Origin: Glycomyces sp. L485
GTDB lineage: Bacteria > Actinomycetota > Actinomycetes > Mycobacteriales > Micromonosporaceae
Assembly: GCF_022548875.1 (NCBI RefSeq)
Contig: NZ_JAKZEW010000002.1
Span: 898 to 64,897, forward strand
DNA length: 64,000 bases
Direction: 5' to 3'
This document shows positions 17,536 through 26,260 of the stretch, piece by piece. A program made the translations under genes and the position numbers. The notes beneath the pieces are model-generated. The model made no database searches. It was not told the origin of the DNA and saw only the letters and a program-made list of their open reading frames with translations. The first letter of the stretch is position 1; every line of letters starts with the position of its first letter.

Positions 17536-18936
17536 TCACTCGCCTTCGGGCGCTTCCTCTTCCGCATCGCCGTCGACCTCGGCGCCGAGGAGGGTGAGGC
17601 AGTAGACGTCCTCACCGGCGGTGAGGGTCTCGCGGCCCGTGTCGGCGCATTCGGAGCCGTCGCCTACCTTCGAGGTGATCTGGTAGTCCTCGCCTTCGAC
17701 GGCCTCCTCGCAGTCGATGGCCTCTGCGGTGTCGCCGCCGCCGTGGCGAACGCAGCCGCCCTCTTCGAACGAGGGGGGCCGGAGCAGGAGGATCGCGGCC
17801 ACGGCGGCAGCGCCGATGACGACCACGGCGATGAGCGCGAAGACCGGGACGAGCCACTTCTTGCGGGTCTTCGCGGGCGGCGGCTGCTGCGGGTACTGGC
17901 CGCCGGGGCCCATCGGACCGGGCGGCGGGGCCATGCCCCCGCCGGGCGGGACTGAGCCGGGCGGCATCTGCCCGGGATAGGCGCCGGGCGCGGAGCCCGG
18001 ATACATGCCGGGCTGCTGCATCTGCTGCTGCTCGGAGGGCATCGGCTGCGCGGCCCCGTAACCGGGGGCCACCGGGCCGCGCGGTTCGCTCTGCGGCGAC
18101 TGGGCCCCGATGATGAGCCGCTGCGTGTCGTCGGACTGCGGCGGCGGGGGCTGCTGTCCTGCGGGCGGCTGCGGCGGCTGACCCGACGGCGGCAGACCTG
18201 CGTCCGCCGGCGGCATGACGGTGTTGAGGGGGTTGGGCGGGGGCGAGGGCCACGCCGCATGCGGCTGCTGCGACTGCGCCGGCGACTGGTGCTGGGGCTG
18301 CTCCCCGAAGGGGGCCGGCGGGTTGAAGCCGACGCCTTGGGCAGGCAGGACCTCGGTGGCCTCGTCCTCTACGTTCTTGGCCGGGGAGGGCTCGGGTTCC
18401 TTCGAGCCGGCCTGGGGAGCGCTGTAGCGCAGCACCGTGGTGCCGCCGTCTTCGAAGCGTTCAGGCGAGGGCTCCGGCGCGGGTTCGGCCGGGGCCTCGG
18501 CGCCCGGGGCGGCGGGGGCCGGCGGTTCCGGCGGGGCGGGCGGCACCTGCTCGGGAGCAGCGGTGTCGGCGGCCGGGGCGGCGGGGATCGCGATGTCGAT
18601 GGAGCCGGAGACGGGGATGGCCTGCGTGGCGCCCTCGTCGACGGTCTCGCTGGAGGGGGTCTCGGGTTCGGGGGCCGCGGTCTCGGCGGCTTCGGCCGCA
18701 TCGCCTGCGGACGCTTCGGCGGTCTCGGGTGCGCCGTTCGCCCCGGGGTCTGCCGGCGCGGCCTCGCTCTCGGCCGGCGCCGACTCGGAGGCTTGCGATT
18801 CGGCGGCTTCAGGGGCGCCCCCAGGCTCAGGGGCACTCTCCTGTGTGGTGCCGTCCTCGACGGAGGCACTGTTCTCGGGGGCCCTCGCTTCGGGGGTCTC
18901 GCCCTTGTCTGACGCGTTGCCTTGCTCGGAGGTCAC
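17536..18936 (-). CDS. Long disordered acidic/Pro-rich single-span membrane protein
   Basis: Of 466 residues, the first 350 or so are low complexity: an acidic Glu/Ala/Pro/Ser segment, then Pro/Gln/Gly-rich repeats. A single span follows at about 362-385 (WLVPVFALIAVVVIGAAAVAAILLL). The small extracytoplasmic end carries four Cys (GGCVRHGG, IDCEEA, SECADTG, YCLTLLG), probably two disulphides. The architecture parallels the three proteins at 10.8-13.3 kb (disordered cytosolic head, one span, Cys-rich domain). Such proteins are common in actinobacteria and lack assigned functions. The frame and start ATG 18936 are secure. Confidence 0.75.
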   Translation of the reverse strand: MTSEQGNASDKGETPEARAPENSASVEDGTTQESAPEPGGAPEAAESQASESAPAESEAAPADPGANGAPETAEASAGDAAEAAETAAPEPETPSSETVDEGATQAIPVSGSIDIAIPAAPAADTAAPEQVPPAPPEPPAPAAPGAEAPAEPAPEPSPERFEDGGTTVLRYSAPQAGSKEPEPSPAKNVEDEATEVLPAQGVGFNPPAPFGEQPQHQSPAQSQQPHAAWPSPPPNPLNTVMPPADAGLPPSGQPPQPPAGQQPPPPQSDDTQRLIIGAQSPQSEPRGPVAPGYGAAQPMPSEQQQMQQPGMYPGSAPGAYPGQMPPGSVPPGGGMAPPPGPMGPGGQYPQQPPPAKTRKKWLVPVFALIAVVVIGAAAVAAILLLRPPSFEEGGCVRHGGGDTAEAIDCEEAVEGEDYQITSKVGDGSECADTGRETLTAGEDVYCLTLLGAEVDGDAEEEAPEGE

Positions 18937-19388
18937 GGCTGCTCCTCAATGGTGCTTTCGGCCCGGCGTCCCGGGGAGGACGCCAGACGAAGCACACGGT
19001 ACAGCAGCAGATCAACCCTGCATTCGACAGGGTTGCGCGCGAATTGCGCCGCGGTGGGCGCGAATGGAAGCCCGGAGGGCTGAGACGTTAAAGGCCGGGC
19101 GCCGCAGTAGCCCACCCCTCATGGCTACGCGGCACCCGGCCGGTGTGAGAACCCCCTGGAGAGGGTCTCCATGCGGTGCGCGGACTCGGCGCTGTCCGCC
19201 GCACCTATTGGGAGGAGATAAGTACGCGGCCTCAGTCGTCGCCGAAGCGTCCGACGCCATTCGATGCTCGACTCCCGTCATCGATAGGCGACGCAAAGAA
19301 ACTTCGAAGTCATGTTTCCTCGACGTTTCCTTGCATCAATTACAACACCGGACAGCTCGATCCGCCATCGATTCATCGGTGCGATGCA
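18937..19388. other. Intergenic region holding a terminator and probable promoter
   Basis: No gene is supported here. The part next to 18936 should contain the promoter of the minus-strand membrane protein; the middle holds the bkd terminator hairpin; 19250-19388 is unusually AT-rich for the window but shows no clear motif. Confidence 0.4.
19093..19141 (-). terminator. Long stem-loop downstream of the bkd operon
   Basis: GGCCGGG pairs with CCCGGCC, and after one mismatch GCCGC pairs with GCGGC. Past a one-base bulge GTAGCC pairs with GGCTAC, closing a loop of ten bases. It lies about 250 bases beyond the bkdC stop codon. Confidence 0.6.
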
Positions 19389-20696
19389 TCACGTCCAGGA
19401 GAGCAGTGTTTCCCCTGGACGCGTAAGGAACGCACCGACATCGGCGAGGAACTGCGCGCCGAGTTCACCGTCGACGAGCCGGTGGTCGAACGCCAGGCCC
19501 AGCGTCGTGATCTGCCTTACGGCGATCTCGCCTTCATGGACCCACGGCTGCGGCCGGACCGCCCCGAACACGAGGATCGCCGACTCCCCCGGCGGGAGGA
19601 TCGGCGTGCCGGTGTCGATGCCGAAGACACCGACGTTGGTGATCGAGAACGTCCCGCCGGCCATGCCGCCGGGCGAGGTCTTGCCGTCGCGGGCCGTGCG
19701 GACCAGCTCGCCCATCGCCTCGGCCAGTTCCACCAGGCTCAGGTTCTGTGCGGCCTTGATGTTCGGCACCACCAGACCGCGGGGCGTGGCCGCCGCGATG
19801 CCGAGGTTGACGTCGTGCTTGACGACGATCTCCCCGGCCGCCTCGTCCCAGAAGGCGTTGATCATCGGGTGGCGGCGGCACGCCAGCAGGACAGCCTTGG
19901 CGACCAGCAGCAGCGGCGTGACCTTGACGTCGGCGAACTCGCGGCGGGCCTTGAGCTCGGCGACCGTCTCCATCATTCCGGTGACGTCGCAGGTGAGGAA
20001 CACGGTGGCGTGCGGGGCGGTGAACGCCGAGGCCACCATGTTCTGCGCGGTGAGCTTGCGGACGCCCTTGATCGGGATGCGCTCCTCGCCTCCGGCAGGC
20101 GCCGCGGCCCGGCTCGGAGCGGTAGCCGGTCGGGCCGCCGCCTCGACGTCGGCTCGGGACACGGTGCCGTGGGGGCCGGTCGGGGTGACCGCGCGCAGGT
20201 CGACGCCGAGGTCCTTGGCGAGCTTGCGCACCGGGGGCTTGGCGAGCGTCGGCGCGGTCGGCTCGGCCGCCGGAGCCGGTGACACGGGGGTCTCGGCCCC
20301 GACCAGGGACGCGGGGGCGGTCGGCTCCGCCGACGCCCCGCCGGCCTCACGCTTGCGCTTGCGGCGCTTCGGCGCCGACTCCTTCGCGCCGTAGCCGACG
20401 AGGTTCGGGGTGCGCTTGTCCGCGTCCTTCTTCGGCTTCTCGGGCTCGGCGCCCTCGACCTCGAACGTCGCCAACGGCGAGCCGACATCGACGGTGTCGC
20501 CGGCCGAGGCGTGGTGCTCGGCGAGCCTCCCGTCATAGGGGCTGGGCACCTCCACGAGCGCCTTGGCGGTCTCGACCTCCACGAACGGCTGGTTGAGCTT
20601 CACCTCGCCGCCGGGCTCGACGAGCCAGGCGGCGACTTCGCCCTCGGTGAGTCCCTCACCGAGGTCGGGCAGATTGAACGTGATCTTCTGACCCAT
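19389..20696 (-). CDS. bkdC: Branched-chain keto-acid dehydrogenase E2 (dihydrolipoyl acyltransferase)
   Basis: E2 forms the core of the complex and transfers acyl groups from lipoate to CoA. The 435-residue protein has an N-terminal lipoyl domain (lipoyl Lys in VETAKALVEV, about residue 44), a charged linker rich in Lys/Arg, and a peripheral subunit-binding domain (PPVRKLAKDLGVDL). The catalytic domain ends with the active-site motif FDHRLVDG. The start is ATG 20696, with GAGGAG seven bases upstream. It is the last gene of the bkdA-bkdB-bkdC operon, ten bases after bkdB. Confidence 0.94.
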   Translation of the reverse strand: MGQKITFNLPDLGEGLTEGEVAAWLVEPGGEVKLNQPFVEVETAKALVEVPSPYDGRLAEHHASAGDTVDVGSPLATFEVEGAEPEKPKKDADKRTPNLVGYGAKESAPKRRKRKREAGGASAEPTAPASLVGAETPVSPAPAAEPTAPTLAKPPVRKLAKDLGVDLRAVTPTGPHGTVSRADVEAAARPATAPSRAAAPAGGEERIPIKGVRKLTAQNMVASAFTAPHATVFLTCDVTGMMETVAELKARREFADVKVTPLLLVAKAVLLACRRHPMINAFWDEAAGEIVVKHDVNLGIAAATPRGLVVPNIKAAQNLSLVELAEAMGELVRTARDGKTSPGGMAGGTFSITNVGVFGIDTGTPILPPGESAILVFGAVRPQPWVHEGEIAVRQITTLGLAFDHRLVDGELGAQFLADVGAFLTRPGETLLSWT

Positions 20697-20706
20697 GTCC
20701 CGCTCC

Positions 20707-21681
20707 TCAGTACTCAAGGGACCGGTCGACGGCGTCGAGCACCCGGTCCAGGTTCGGAAGGTAGTCCTCTTCGAGGCGGCTCGTCGGATAAGGGACGTCA
20801 TAGCCCGTCACCCGCAGCACCGGCGCCTCCAGGGAGTAGAAGCACCGCTCCGAGAGGCGCGCGGCCACCTCCGAGCCGATCCCCAGCGACCCGGAGGCCT
20901 CGTGGACGACGATGGCGCGGCCGGTCCTGCGCAGCGATGCTTCAAGCGGCTCCCAGTCGATCGGCGACAGCGAGCGCAGATCGACGACCTCCAGGTCCAG
21001 CCCCTCCTCGGCGGCCGCCGCGGCCGCGCTCTGCGCCACGTCGACCGTGGGGCCGTAGGCGATCACGGTCGCGTCCGAGCCGGAACGGACGACGCGCGCG
21101 TCGTGGAGGCCCATCGGCGCCGACTCGGTGTCCACGTCGGCCTTGGCGTGGTAGCGGCGCTTGGGCTCGAAGAAGATCACCGGGTCGTCCGAGGCGGCCG
21201 CCTGCTGGATCATCCAGAAGGCGTCGTTCGGGTCGGCGCAGGTGACGACCTTCAGGCCCGCGGTGTGCGCGAAGTACGCCTCAGGCGATTCGGAGTGGTG
21301 CTCGATCGCGCCGATGCCGCCGCCGTAGGGGATGCGGACGACCACCGGCAGGCGCACGCGCCCGCCCGAGCGGTTCGGGATCTTCGCCAACTGCGACACC
21401 AGCTGGTCGAACGCCGGGTACACGAACCCGTCGAACTGGATCTCGCAGATAGGCCGGTAGCCGCGCAGGGCCAGGCCGATCGCGGTGCCGATGATGCCGG
21501 ACTCGGCCAGCGGCGTGTCGATGACCCGCTCAGAGCCGAAGTCCTTCTGCAGGGCGTCGGTCACGCGGAACACTCCGCCGAGACGCCCCACGTCCTCGCC
21601 CATGACCAGGGCCTTCTCATCCTCTTCGAGGATGCGGCGCAGGCCCGTGTTGAGGGCCTTGATCATCGTCATGGTCGCCAT
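20707..21681 (-). CDS. bkdB: Branched-chain keto-acid dehydrogenase E1 beta subunit
   Basis: E1 beta pairs with E1 alpha to decarboxylate branched 2-keto acids. The 324 residues match the family throughout: ALNTGLRRILEEDEKALVMGEDVG, GGVFRVTDALQKDFG, DTPLAESGIIGTAIGLALRG and the His-containing GIGAIEHHSESPEAYFAHTAGLKVV. The C-terminal transketolase domain contains DLRSLSPIDWE. Its ATG overlaps the bkdA stop by one base (TGATG), indicating translational coupling. Confidence 0.95.
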   Translation of the reverse strand: MATMTMIKALNTGLRRILEEDEKALVMGEDVGRLGGVFRVTDALQKDFGSERVIDTPLAESGIIGTAIGLALRGYRPICEIQFDGFVYPAFDQLVSQLAKIPNRSGGRVRLPVVVRIPYGGGIGAIEHHSESPEAYFAHTAGLKVVTCADPNDAFWMIQQAAASDDPVIFFEPKRRYHAKADVDTESAPMGLHDARVVRSGSDATVIAYGPTVDVAQSAAAAAAEEGLDLEVVDLRSLSPIDWEPLEASLRRTGRAIVVHEASGSLGIGSEVAARLSERCFYSLEAPVLRVTGYDVPYPTSRLEEDYLPNLDRVLDAVDRSLEY

Positions 21682-22832
21682 CAGGACTCGCTCCCCTCGT
21701 CGAGCGACGCCCGGAAGGCGACCGCCTCCGCCCGCTCGGCACCGAGGCGCGGCGGCAGGTCCGTGTAAACGGAATCGAACATCTCGGTCACCTCGGGATC
21801 GGGCAGGTCCATGACCCGCTGCCGCAGTTCGCGGACGTGCTGGACGGCCTCGTCGTCGACCGAGGCGAAGTAGTCGGCGTCGGCCAGCGACTCGGCCTCC
21901 AGCCAGGAGCGGTAGCGCAGGATCGGGTCCTTCGCGCGCCAGTAGTCCAGCTCGGCCTCGTCCCGGTAGCGGGTGGCGTCGTCGGAGGTGGTGTGCGGCT
22001 GCATCCGGTAGGTGAACGCCTCGACCAGGCTCGGGCCCTCGCCGGTGCGGGCGCGGTCGAGTGCGGACTCGGTGACCGCGTAGGTCGCCAGGACGTCGTT
22101 GCCGTCTACGCGGACGCCCGGCAGGCCGAAGCCCTCGGCCCGCTTGTACGGCGGCACGCGGAACTGGCGGGCGTTGGTCTCGGAGATCGCGTACTGGTTG
22201 TTCTGGCAGAAGAACACCAGCGGAGAGTTGAACACCCCGGCCCAGATCAGCGCCTCGTTGAAATCGCCCTCGGCGGTGGCGCCGTCGCCGTGGTAGACGA
22301 TGACGGCCTCGCCGTCGGCGCCGCCGACCGCGCCGTCCTTGGCCACGCCCATGGCGTAGCCGGCGGCGTGGAGGGTCTGGGAGGCGATGACGATCTCGTA
22401 CATGTTGAAGCGGTCGGCGGCAACGTCGCGGCCACCGAGGTCGACGCCGCGGAACAACGAGAACGCCGAGATCATGTCGATGCCGCGGCACCACTGGACG
22501 CCGAGCTCCCGGTAGGCGGGGAAGACCGTGTCCTGCGGCTTGAGCGCCCGGCCGGAACCGATCTGGGCGGCCTCCTGGCCGAGCAGGCTCGGCCACAGGC
22601 CCAGCTGGCCCTGGCGCTGCAGGGCCGTGCCCTGGGCGTCGAGCTCGCGAGTGATGAGGAGGTCGCGGTACAGGCCGCGGTACTCCTCGTCGGTGAAGTT
22701 CACCTCGTAGTCGGGGTGGGAGACGCGCTTCCCCTCGGGGGTCAGCAGTTGCACGAACTCAGGTTCGTTCGCTGAGGCGGATTTCCGACGGCTCTTGGCC
22801 GTCTTCGCGGCTGGACGCTTCTGGTCGCCCAT
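21681..22832 (-). CDS. bkdA: Branched-chain keto-acid dehydrogenase E1 alpha subunit
   Basis: E1 alpha binds thiamine diphosphate: the motif GDGATAEGDFNEALIWAGVF ends in NN (about 181-213). The phosphorylation-loop region (YRMQPHTTSDDATRYR) and the SLLGQEAAQIGSG signature are also present. Of 383 residues, the first 20 or so are a Lys/Ser/Ala-rich extension. The start is ATG 22832, with GAGGAGG seven bases upstream. It is first in the operon; the 190 bases upstream hold its promoter, with no obvious operator. It acts downstream of the amino-acid dehydrogenase at 6.6 kb in valine, leucine and isoleucine breakdown. Confidence 0.95.
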   Translation of the reverse strand: MGDQKRPAAKTAKSRRKSASANEPEFVQLLTPEGKRVSHPDYEVNFTDEEYRGLYRDLLITRELDAQGTALQRQGQLGLWPSLLGQEAAQIGSGRALKPQDTVFPAYRELGVQWCRGIDMISAFSLFRGVDLGGRDVAADRFNMYEIVIASQTLHAAGYAMGVAKDGAVGGADGEAVIVYHGDGATAEGDFNEALIWAGVFNSPLVFFCQNNQYAISETNARQFRVPPYKRAEGFGLPGVRVDGNDVLATYAVTESALDRARTGEGPSLVEAFTYRMQPHTTSDDATRYRDEAELDYWRAKDPILRYRSWLEAESLADADYFASVDDEAVQHVRELRQRVMDLPDPEVTEMFDSVYTDLPPRLGAERAEAVAFRASLDEGSES

Positions 22833-23026
22833 GTTTGCCTCCTCGGTATTGACATTCCGGTGTATTCAAGCATCTCAAAGCCGTGGCGTGCGCGTTCCGC
22901 ACCTCACGTCCGACTACCATTCGTAGGCTGACATTCGACGCTGAGTAGCCATCTTCGTTCGGCCTCCGACATCATCGGTCCTGAACGCGCGTTTCGCTGC
23001 ACGGGGGTGGCGGGAAGGAGCGCTTC

Positions 23027-23515
23027 GTGCGCCATGAGGGCAGCGATCAGGTGGGGCGCTGGCCGTGGGGGGTGTGGCTCGCGCTGGTGGGCGTGAGCGC
23101 GGGGACGGTAGCGTCCTTCGCCGCGGTGGGCTGGGTGTTTCTGAGCGCGGACCTCTACAGGGGGACCGACGCGGCGGGACCGCCGAAGCGGGCCGAGGAC
23201 CAGGTGGTGATCGAGGCCGAGGAGACGCCGGTCCCCGAGCCGGGTCCGGGCGGCTCGGAGCCGACGACGCAGGCGCTCTCGGCTCCGGTGCCAGAGGCCG
23301 CGCCGGTAGGGAACCAGGCGGAGCCGATCCCGGAGCGGGCGGGCGAGGTGCCCGCGGAGGATCCGCGCCTCGTGCCGGTCGAGGACGATCCAGAGTGTGA
23401 ACTGCGGGAGGAGCGGCCGTGGCTTGAGCTCGAAAGCGACCTTTCGGACAGGGACGCGATGCCAGAGCTGATCATCGAACATGAGGCCCCTTGGTTGCCT
23501 CGCCCTAAGGAGTGA
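23027..23515 (+). CDS. Small single-span membrane protein
   Basis: The 162-residue product starts at GTG 23027 (GGAAGGAG upstream). A short head precedes one span at about 12-38 (WPWGVWLALVGVSAGTVASF, then AAVGWVFL). A long acidic, Pro-rich extracytoplasmic tail follows, ending PWLPRPKE. No family is recognised. It precedes the gene at 23630 on the same strand, with the paired motif at 23549-23616 in between. Confidence 0.6.
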   Translation: MRHEGSDQVGRWPWGVWLALVGVSAGTVASFAAVGWVFLSADLYRGTDAAGPPKRAEDQVVIEAEETPVPEPGPGGSEPTTQALSAPVPEAAPVGNQAEPIPERAGEVPAEDPRLVPVEDDPECELREERPWLELESDLSDRDAMPELIIEHEAPWLPRPKE

Positions 23516-23548
23516 GCGCGCGGAATTCCCGTCCGCAGCCGTAACTTG

Positions 23549-23616
23549 CACATGCGGATATCCGTTAAAGGTAACGAGAGCGCATCGCAGAGTGACGAAC
23601 ACATACGGATATCTGT
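23549..23616 (+). promoter_or_regulatory. Pair of 17-bp direct repeats with a GATATC-centred dyad
   Basis: CACATGCGGATATCCGT at 23549-23565 and CACATACGGATATCTGT at 23600-23616 match at 15 of 17 positions and are 51 bases apart, close to five helical turns. The first contains the perfect palindrome CGGATATCCG. The second ends 13 bases before the ATG at 23630. The layout resembles a cooperative operator. Similar motifs occur upstream of the carbonic anhydrase gene at 48.2-48.5 kb. Confidence 0.6.
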
Positions 23617-23629
23617 GGGGTACAAGCAC

Positions 23630-24163
23630 ATGGACCTTTTCTCCCGCACCATGCTCGCCTCCTCGGCCGAGGCCGGCCTGACCACGACGACCCTCAGCCG
23701 ACACGTTCCACTCCTCCGCCGCAACATCCGGCCCTCCGATCGGGTGGCGCTGCTGACCGGCTGCGTCGGCTCCGACGGGCTGGCCAGCGGCGACTGCATG
23801 CTCATGCTCACCGGTGAGCGCATAGTCGTGACCAGGCAGTCGCGGCTGCTGAGCCGGGTAAGTCTGTGCCTTGACACGCCTGTCAGAGCCGTCGAGAACC
23901 TGCGCTGGTCGGCGGACCCGAACGGGCCCGGCGTCGAGCTGAACTTCACGGTGCCGGGGAGGCCTGGCGCGACCTCACCGCACCGGTGGCACTTCTGGCT
24001 GCCGGCCTCGCACGCGAAGCGGGTGTGGAGGATCGACGCACTGCTGGCGCGGGCGTTCCGACGCCCAGGGGCGTCCGCGGCCCCCGGTTTCGGATCGGCC
24101 CCGCAGTGGGGTGCGAGGCCGATCCGGGGACAGGGCTTCGATGTGACGCTCGCGCCTGCGTAG
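23630..24163 (+). CDS. Hypothetical protein with a PH-like core
   Basis: I start it at ATG 23630 (177 residues, GTGGGG upstream); the frame back to 23546 merely translates the repeat motifs. The protein has a basic N-terminal third and a beta-rich middle: MLMLTGERIVVTRQSRLL, then VSLCLDTPVRAVENLRWSAD. The pattern suggests a PH-like or GRAM-like domain, followed by a Trp-containing C-terminal helix (HAKRVWRIDALLARAF). There is no signal or span. Function is unknown. It is convergent with the dimethylargininase-like gene (55 bases). Confidence 0.65.
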   Translation: MDLFSRTMLASSAEAGLTTTTLSRHVPLLRRNIRPSDRVALLTGCVGSDGLASGDCMLMLTGERIVVTRQSRLLSRVSLCLDTPVRAVENLRWSADPNGPGVELNFTVPGRPGATSPHRWHFWLPASHAKRVWRIDALLARAFRRPGASAAPGFGSAPQWGARPIRGQGFDVTLAPA

Positions 24164-24218
24164 CGGGCCCGACGGTCGCCCGAATCGACGGAAGCGGCCG
24201 GACCCCTTCGTCAGGCCT

Positions 24219-25064
24219 TCATCGACGCAGCTCGGCGGTGCAGCATTTCACGCTGCCGCCGCCCTTCTTGAGCTCCGAGAGGTCGACTGGGACGGGCTCG
24301 TAGCCGGCGTCGCGGAGCTTGCCGACCATGCCGGCGGCCTCGGCGTTGACGACGACGTTCGTGCCGTCGGAGACGAAGTTGAGGCCGAAAGCGGCGGCGT
24401 CGGCGGCGTCGGCGAGGACCGCGTCGGGGAAGAGCCGCTCGAGGAGCAGTCGGCTGCCGGGCGCGAATGCGTCGGGGTAGTACGCGATGCGCTCGTCGTC
24501 GAGGGGCGCGAGCGCGGTGTCGAGGTGGTAGTAGCGCGGGTCGACCAGGCGCAGCGAGACGACTTGGCGGCCGAACACGTCGGCGGCTTCGGCGTGCGCG
24601 CGGGCGTCGGTGCGGAAACCCCATCCGGCGAGGATGAGCCCGCGGCCGGGGAGGTAGGTGAAGTCGCCTTCGCCTTCGTTGGTGTGCTCGGGCTTGACGA
24701 ATGTCCAGCCGGCGGCGCGGTGCCACTTCTCGTGGGAGTCGGCTTCGGAGGTGCGCTCGGGGTGGCGGAAGCGGGCGCCATAGGCGGTGCCGTCGACGAC
24801 GAACGCGCCGTTGGCGGCGTAGACCATGTCGGGCAGCCCGGGCTCGGGTTCGATGCGCAGGACTTCGTGGCCGAGGTCGGCATAGATGTCCGCGAGGGCC
24901 TCCCACTGCGCGCAGGCGCGCGCGGTGTCGACGGGAGCCGAGGTGTCCATCCAAGGGTTGATGGCGTACTCGACGGCGTAGTAGGCGGGCCGGCACATGA
25001 GGTAGGTGCGGCCGCGGGACGCCCGGATCGCGGACGTCTCGGGTGAAGAACTGCGTATCGCCAT
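24219..25064 (-). CDS. ddaH: Dimethylargininase-like amidinotransferase-family hydrolase
   Basis: The 281-residue protein belongs to the guanidine-modifying (pentein) superfamily. Visible signatures are the N-terminal RPAYYAVEYAINPWMD, AANGAFV (about 84-90), the acidic motif GEGDFTYLPGRG (about 130-141), the His of YYHLDTALAPL (about 180) and the C-terminal nucleophile Cys in SVKCCTAEL (Cys274/275). Actinobacterial members are usually called N(omega)-dimethylarginine dimethylaminohydrolase, releasing citrulline. Activity on arginine or another guanidine compound cannot be excluded. The start is ATG 25064, with a weak ribosome-binding site. No arginine genes are adjacent. Confidence 0.8.
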   Translation of the reverse strand: MAIRSSSPETSAIRASRGRTYLMCRPAYYAVEYAINPWMDTSAPVDTARACAQWEALADIYADLGHEVLRIEPEPGLPDMVYAANGAFVVDGTAYGARFRHPERTSEADSHEKWHRAAGWTFVKPEHTNEGEGDFTYLPGRGLILAGWGFRTDARAHAEAADVFGRQVVSLRLVDPRYYHLDTALAPLDDERIAYYPDAFAPGSRLLLERLFPDAVLADAADAAAFGLNFVSDGTNVVVNAEAAGMVGKLRDAGYEPVPVDLSELKKGGGSVKCCTAELRR

Positions 25065-25220
25065 GGCGGAAGTGTAGACAGCGGACGGCCCGCGGGACCC
25101 GCAAGTGACTCGCAGACACCTGATATGTGACCGAATCGCCGTCAACCGGATCGCCGCCGCGCAGCGGCGGCCGCAGCGAGCGGCATGCTCGCGGGCGGGG
25201 CCGGACCAGGCCGCAGATTT

Positions 25221-25275
25221 CGGGTCGCAGGCCGCGGGCCGCGGCGCGGCCCGCGAGGGATTGTCCTGCGACCCG
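25221..25275 (-). repeat. Nested stem-loops in a 438-base intergenic region
   Basis: An outer 11-bp stem (CGGGTCGCAGG with CCTGCGACCCG) encloses a perfect 9-bp inner hairpin (CGCGGGCCG with CGGCCCGCG). It lies between the tad terminator and the dimethylargininase start and could be a second terminator or a folded leader. I see no gene in 25065-25502. Confidence 0.4.
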
Positions 25276-25451
25276 CCCGACGGCGGTCTTCCGGGCCCTC
25301 CCCTCCCCGTGCCCACCCTCCGCCGACCAGCACCCATATCGAGAGCGGGCTCGCGCCCGCGCGGGGATCCAGCCGCGGGACCGCGTCCCGCGCACCTCCT
25401 CGACCCGCGAAGTCGACCTTTGCCGGTATGCGCCCGGCTGCCTCTATGTGA

Positions 25452-25484
25452 GGCCGCGGCGGCGTGGCCACCGCCGCCGCGGCC
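25452..25484 (-). terminator. 13-bp perfect hairpin ending the tad operon
   Basis: GGCCGCGGCGGCG pairs completely with CGCCGCCGCGGCC around a 7-base loop. It starts 18 bases beyond the stop codon of the last tad gene. Confidence 0.75.
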
Positions 25485-25502
25485 GGATTATGGATTCGGT
25501 TC

Positions 25503-25877
25503 CTATGACGTCATGACCGGCCCCGCCCGGGAGACCGCCCGAGCCGGACCGAACGCCGCCGGGACCCCGACCGGATCGGCGGCCACATGGACCGTCACCT
25601 CCAGGTCCTCCACCACGCAGCCTTCGAGCTCGGCGCCATTGGCGGCGACCAGTTCGGCCGCGGCATCGCAAGCCGCCCCGTCCCCGAGAAGGACCCGGGC
25701 CGCTCCCGCCAGCGCCGCCGCGTCGGCCGCCCCCTGCGCCCGGTGCCGCGCCGCACTCGCCTGCCCCACGGCCGCGAACGCCGTCGCGAACAGCACCAGA
25801 GCGGCGACCACGCCCACGGACAGGACCGTCGCCGACCCCCGCTCGCCACGTTCGCTCGCCGATTCGCGCAGGTTCAT
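25503..25877 (-). CDS. TadE-like minor pilin (Rv3654c type)
   Basis: This 124-residue protein has the actinobacterial Rv3654c-like pattern ERGSATVLSVGVVAALVLFA (about 13-32), a prepilin-like hydrophobic segment after a short basic head. It continues with RHRAQGAADAAALAGAARVLLG, typical of TadE/TadG-like pseudopilins, and two Cys in the C-terminal part. It is the last gene of the tad operon; its ATG overlaps the previous stop as ATGA. It probably forms a minor component of an Flp-type pilus or secretion machine. Confidence 0.8.
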   Translation of the reverse strand: MNLRESASERGERGSATVLSVGVVAALVLFATAFAAVGQASAARHRAQGAADAAALAGAARVLLGDGAACDAAAELVAANGAELEGCVVEDLEVTVHVAADPVGVPAAFGPARAVSRAGPVMTS

Positions 25878-26260
25878 TCGGGCATCCCCGGTTCTTTCGG
25901 GGCCGTCGCCTCGGCCCGCACCTGCACCGCCGGAGTCAACGAGCCCAGCGGCCTCGCCGGCGCGGTCACCGTCGCCCGCATCATGTCGTCCTCCTCGGCG
26001 ACCGACACCGACGATCCCTCCGGCAGGTACGCCGCGGCGACCGCTTGAGGGTCCTCGCCCCGCGCCGCCGCGAGGGCGGCGCTGTTGGCCGCGTCGATCG
26101 CTCGGACCTTCACGCCGACGGTCGCGACCGCCCAGATGGCGAGCGCGAGCACCGCCACGACCGCGGGAAGGACGGCGGCGAGTTCGGCGGTGACGAAGCC
26201 GCGCTGGCCGGTATCGGTTCGTCGTGGCAGGCGGTGTGGTCGGCCGCGGACGGGTGTCAT
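25874..26260 (-). CDS. tadE: TadE family minor pilin
   Basis: The 128-residue product has a basic head and then GFVTAELAAVLPAVVAVLALA (about 19-39). The Glu is at the position conserved in type IV-like prepilins just after the Gly cleavage site. IDAANSAALAAARGED and a beta-rich C-terminal part follow, as in TadE. The start is ATG 26260, which overlaps the preceding stop codon (ATGA), so translation is coupled. Confidence 0.82.
   Translation of the reverse strand: MTPVRGRPHRLPRRTDTGQRGFVTAELAAVLPAVVAVLALAIWAVATVGVKVRAIDAANSAALAAARGEDPQAVAAAYLPEGSSVSVAEEDDMMRATVTAPARPLGSLTPAVQVRAEATAPKEPGMPE

Noticed and set aside
19012-19296. Short minus-strand frame between the disordered membrane protein and bkdC
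   Set aside because: It spans the terminator hairpin and has a non-protein-like Arg/Ala/Cys composition.
23546-23629. Upstream extension of the gene at 23630, starting in the 17-bp repeats
   Set aside because: The extra residues simply translate the paired motif, and GTGGGG supports the ATG at 23630.
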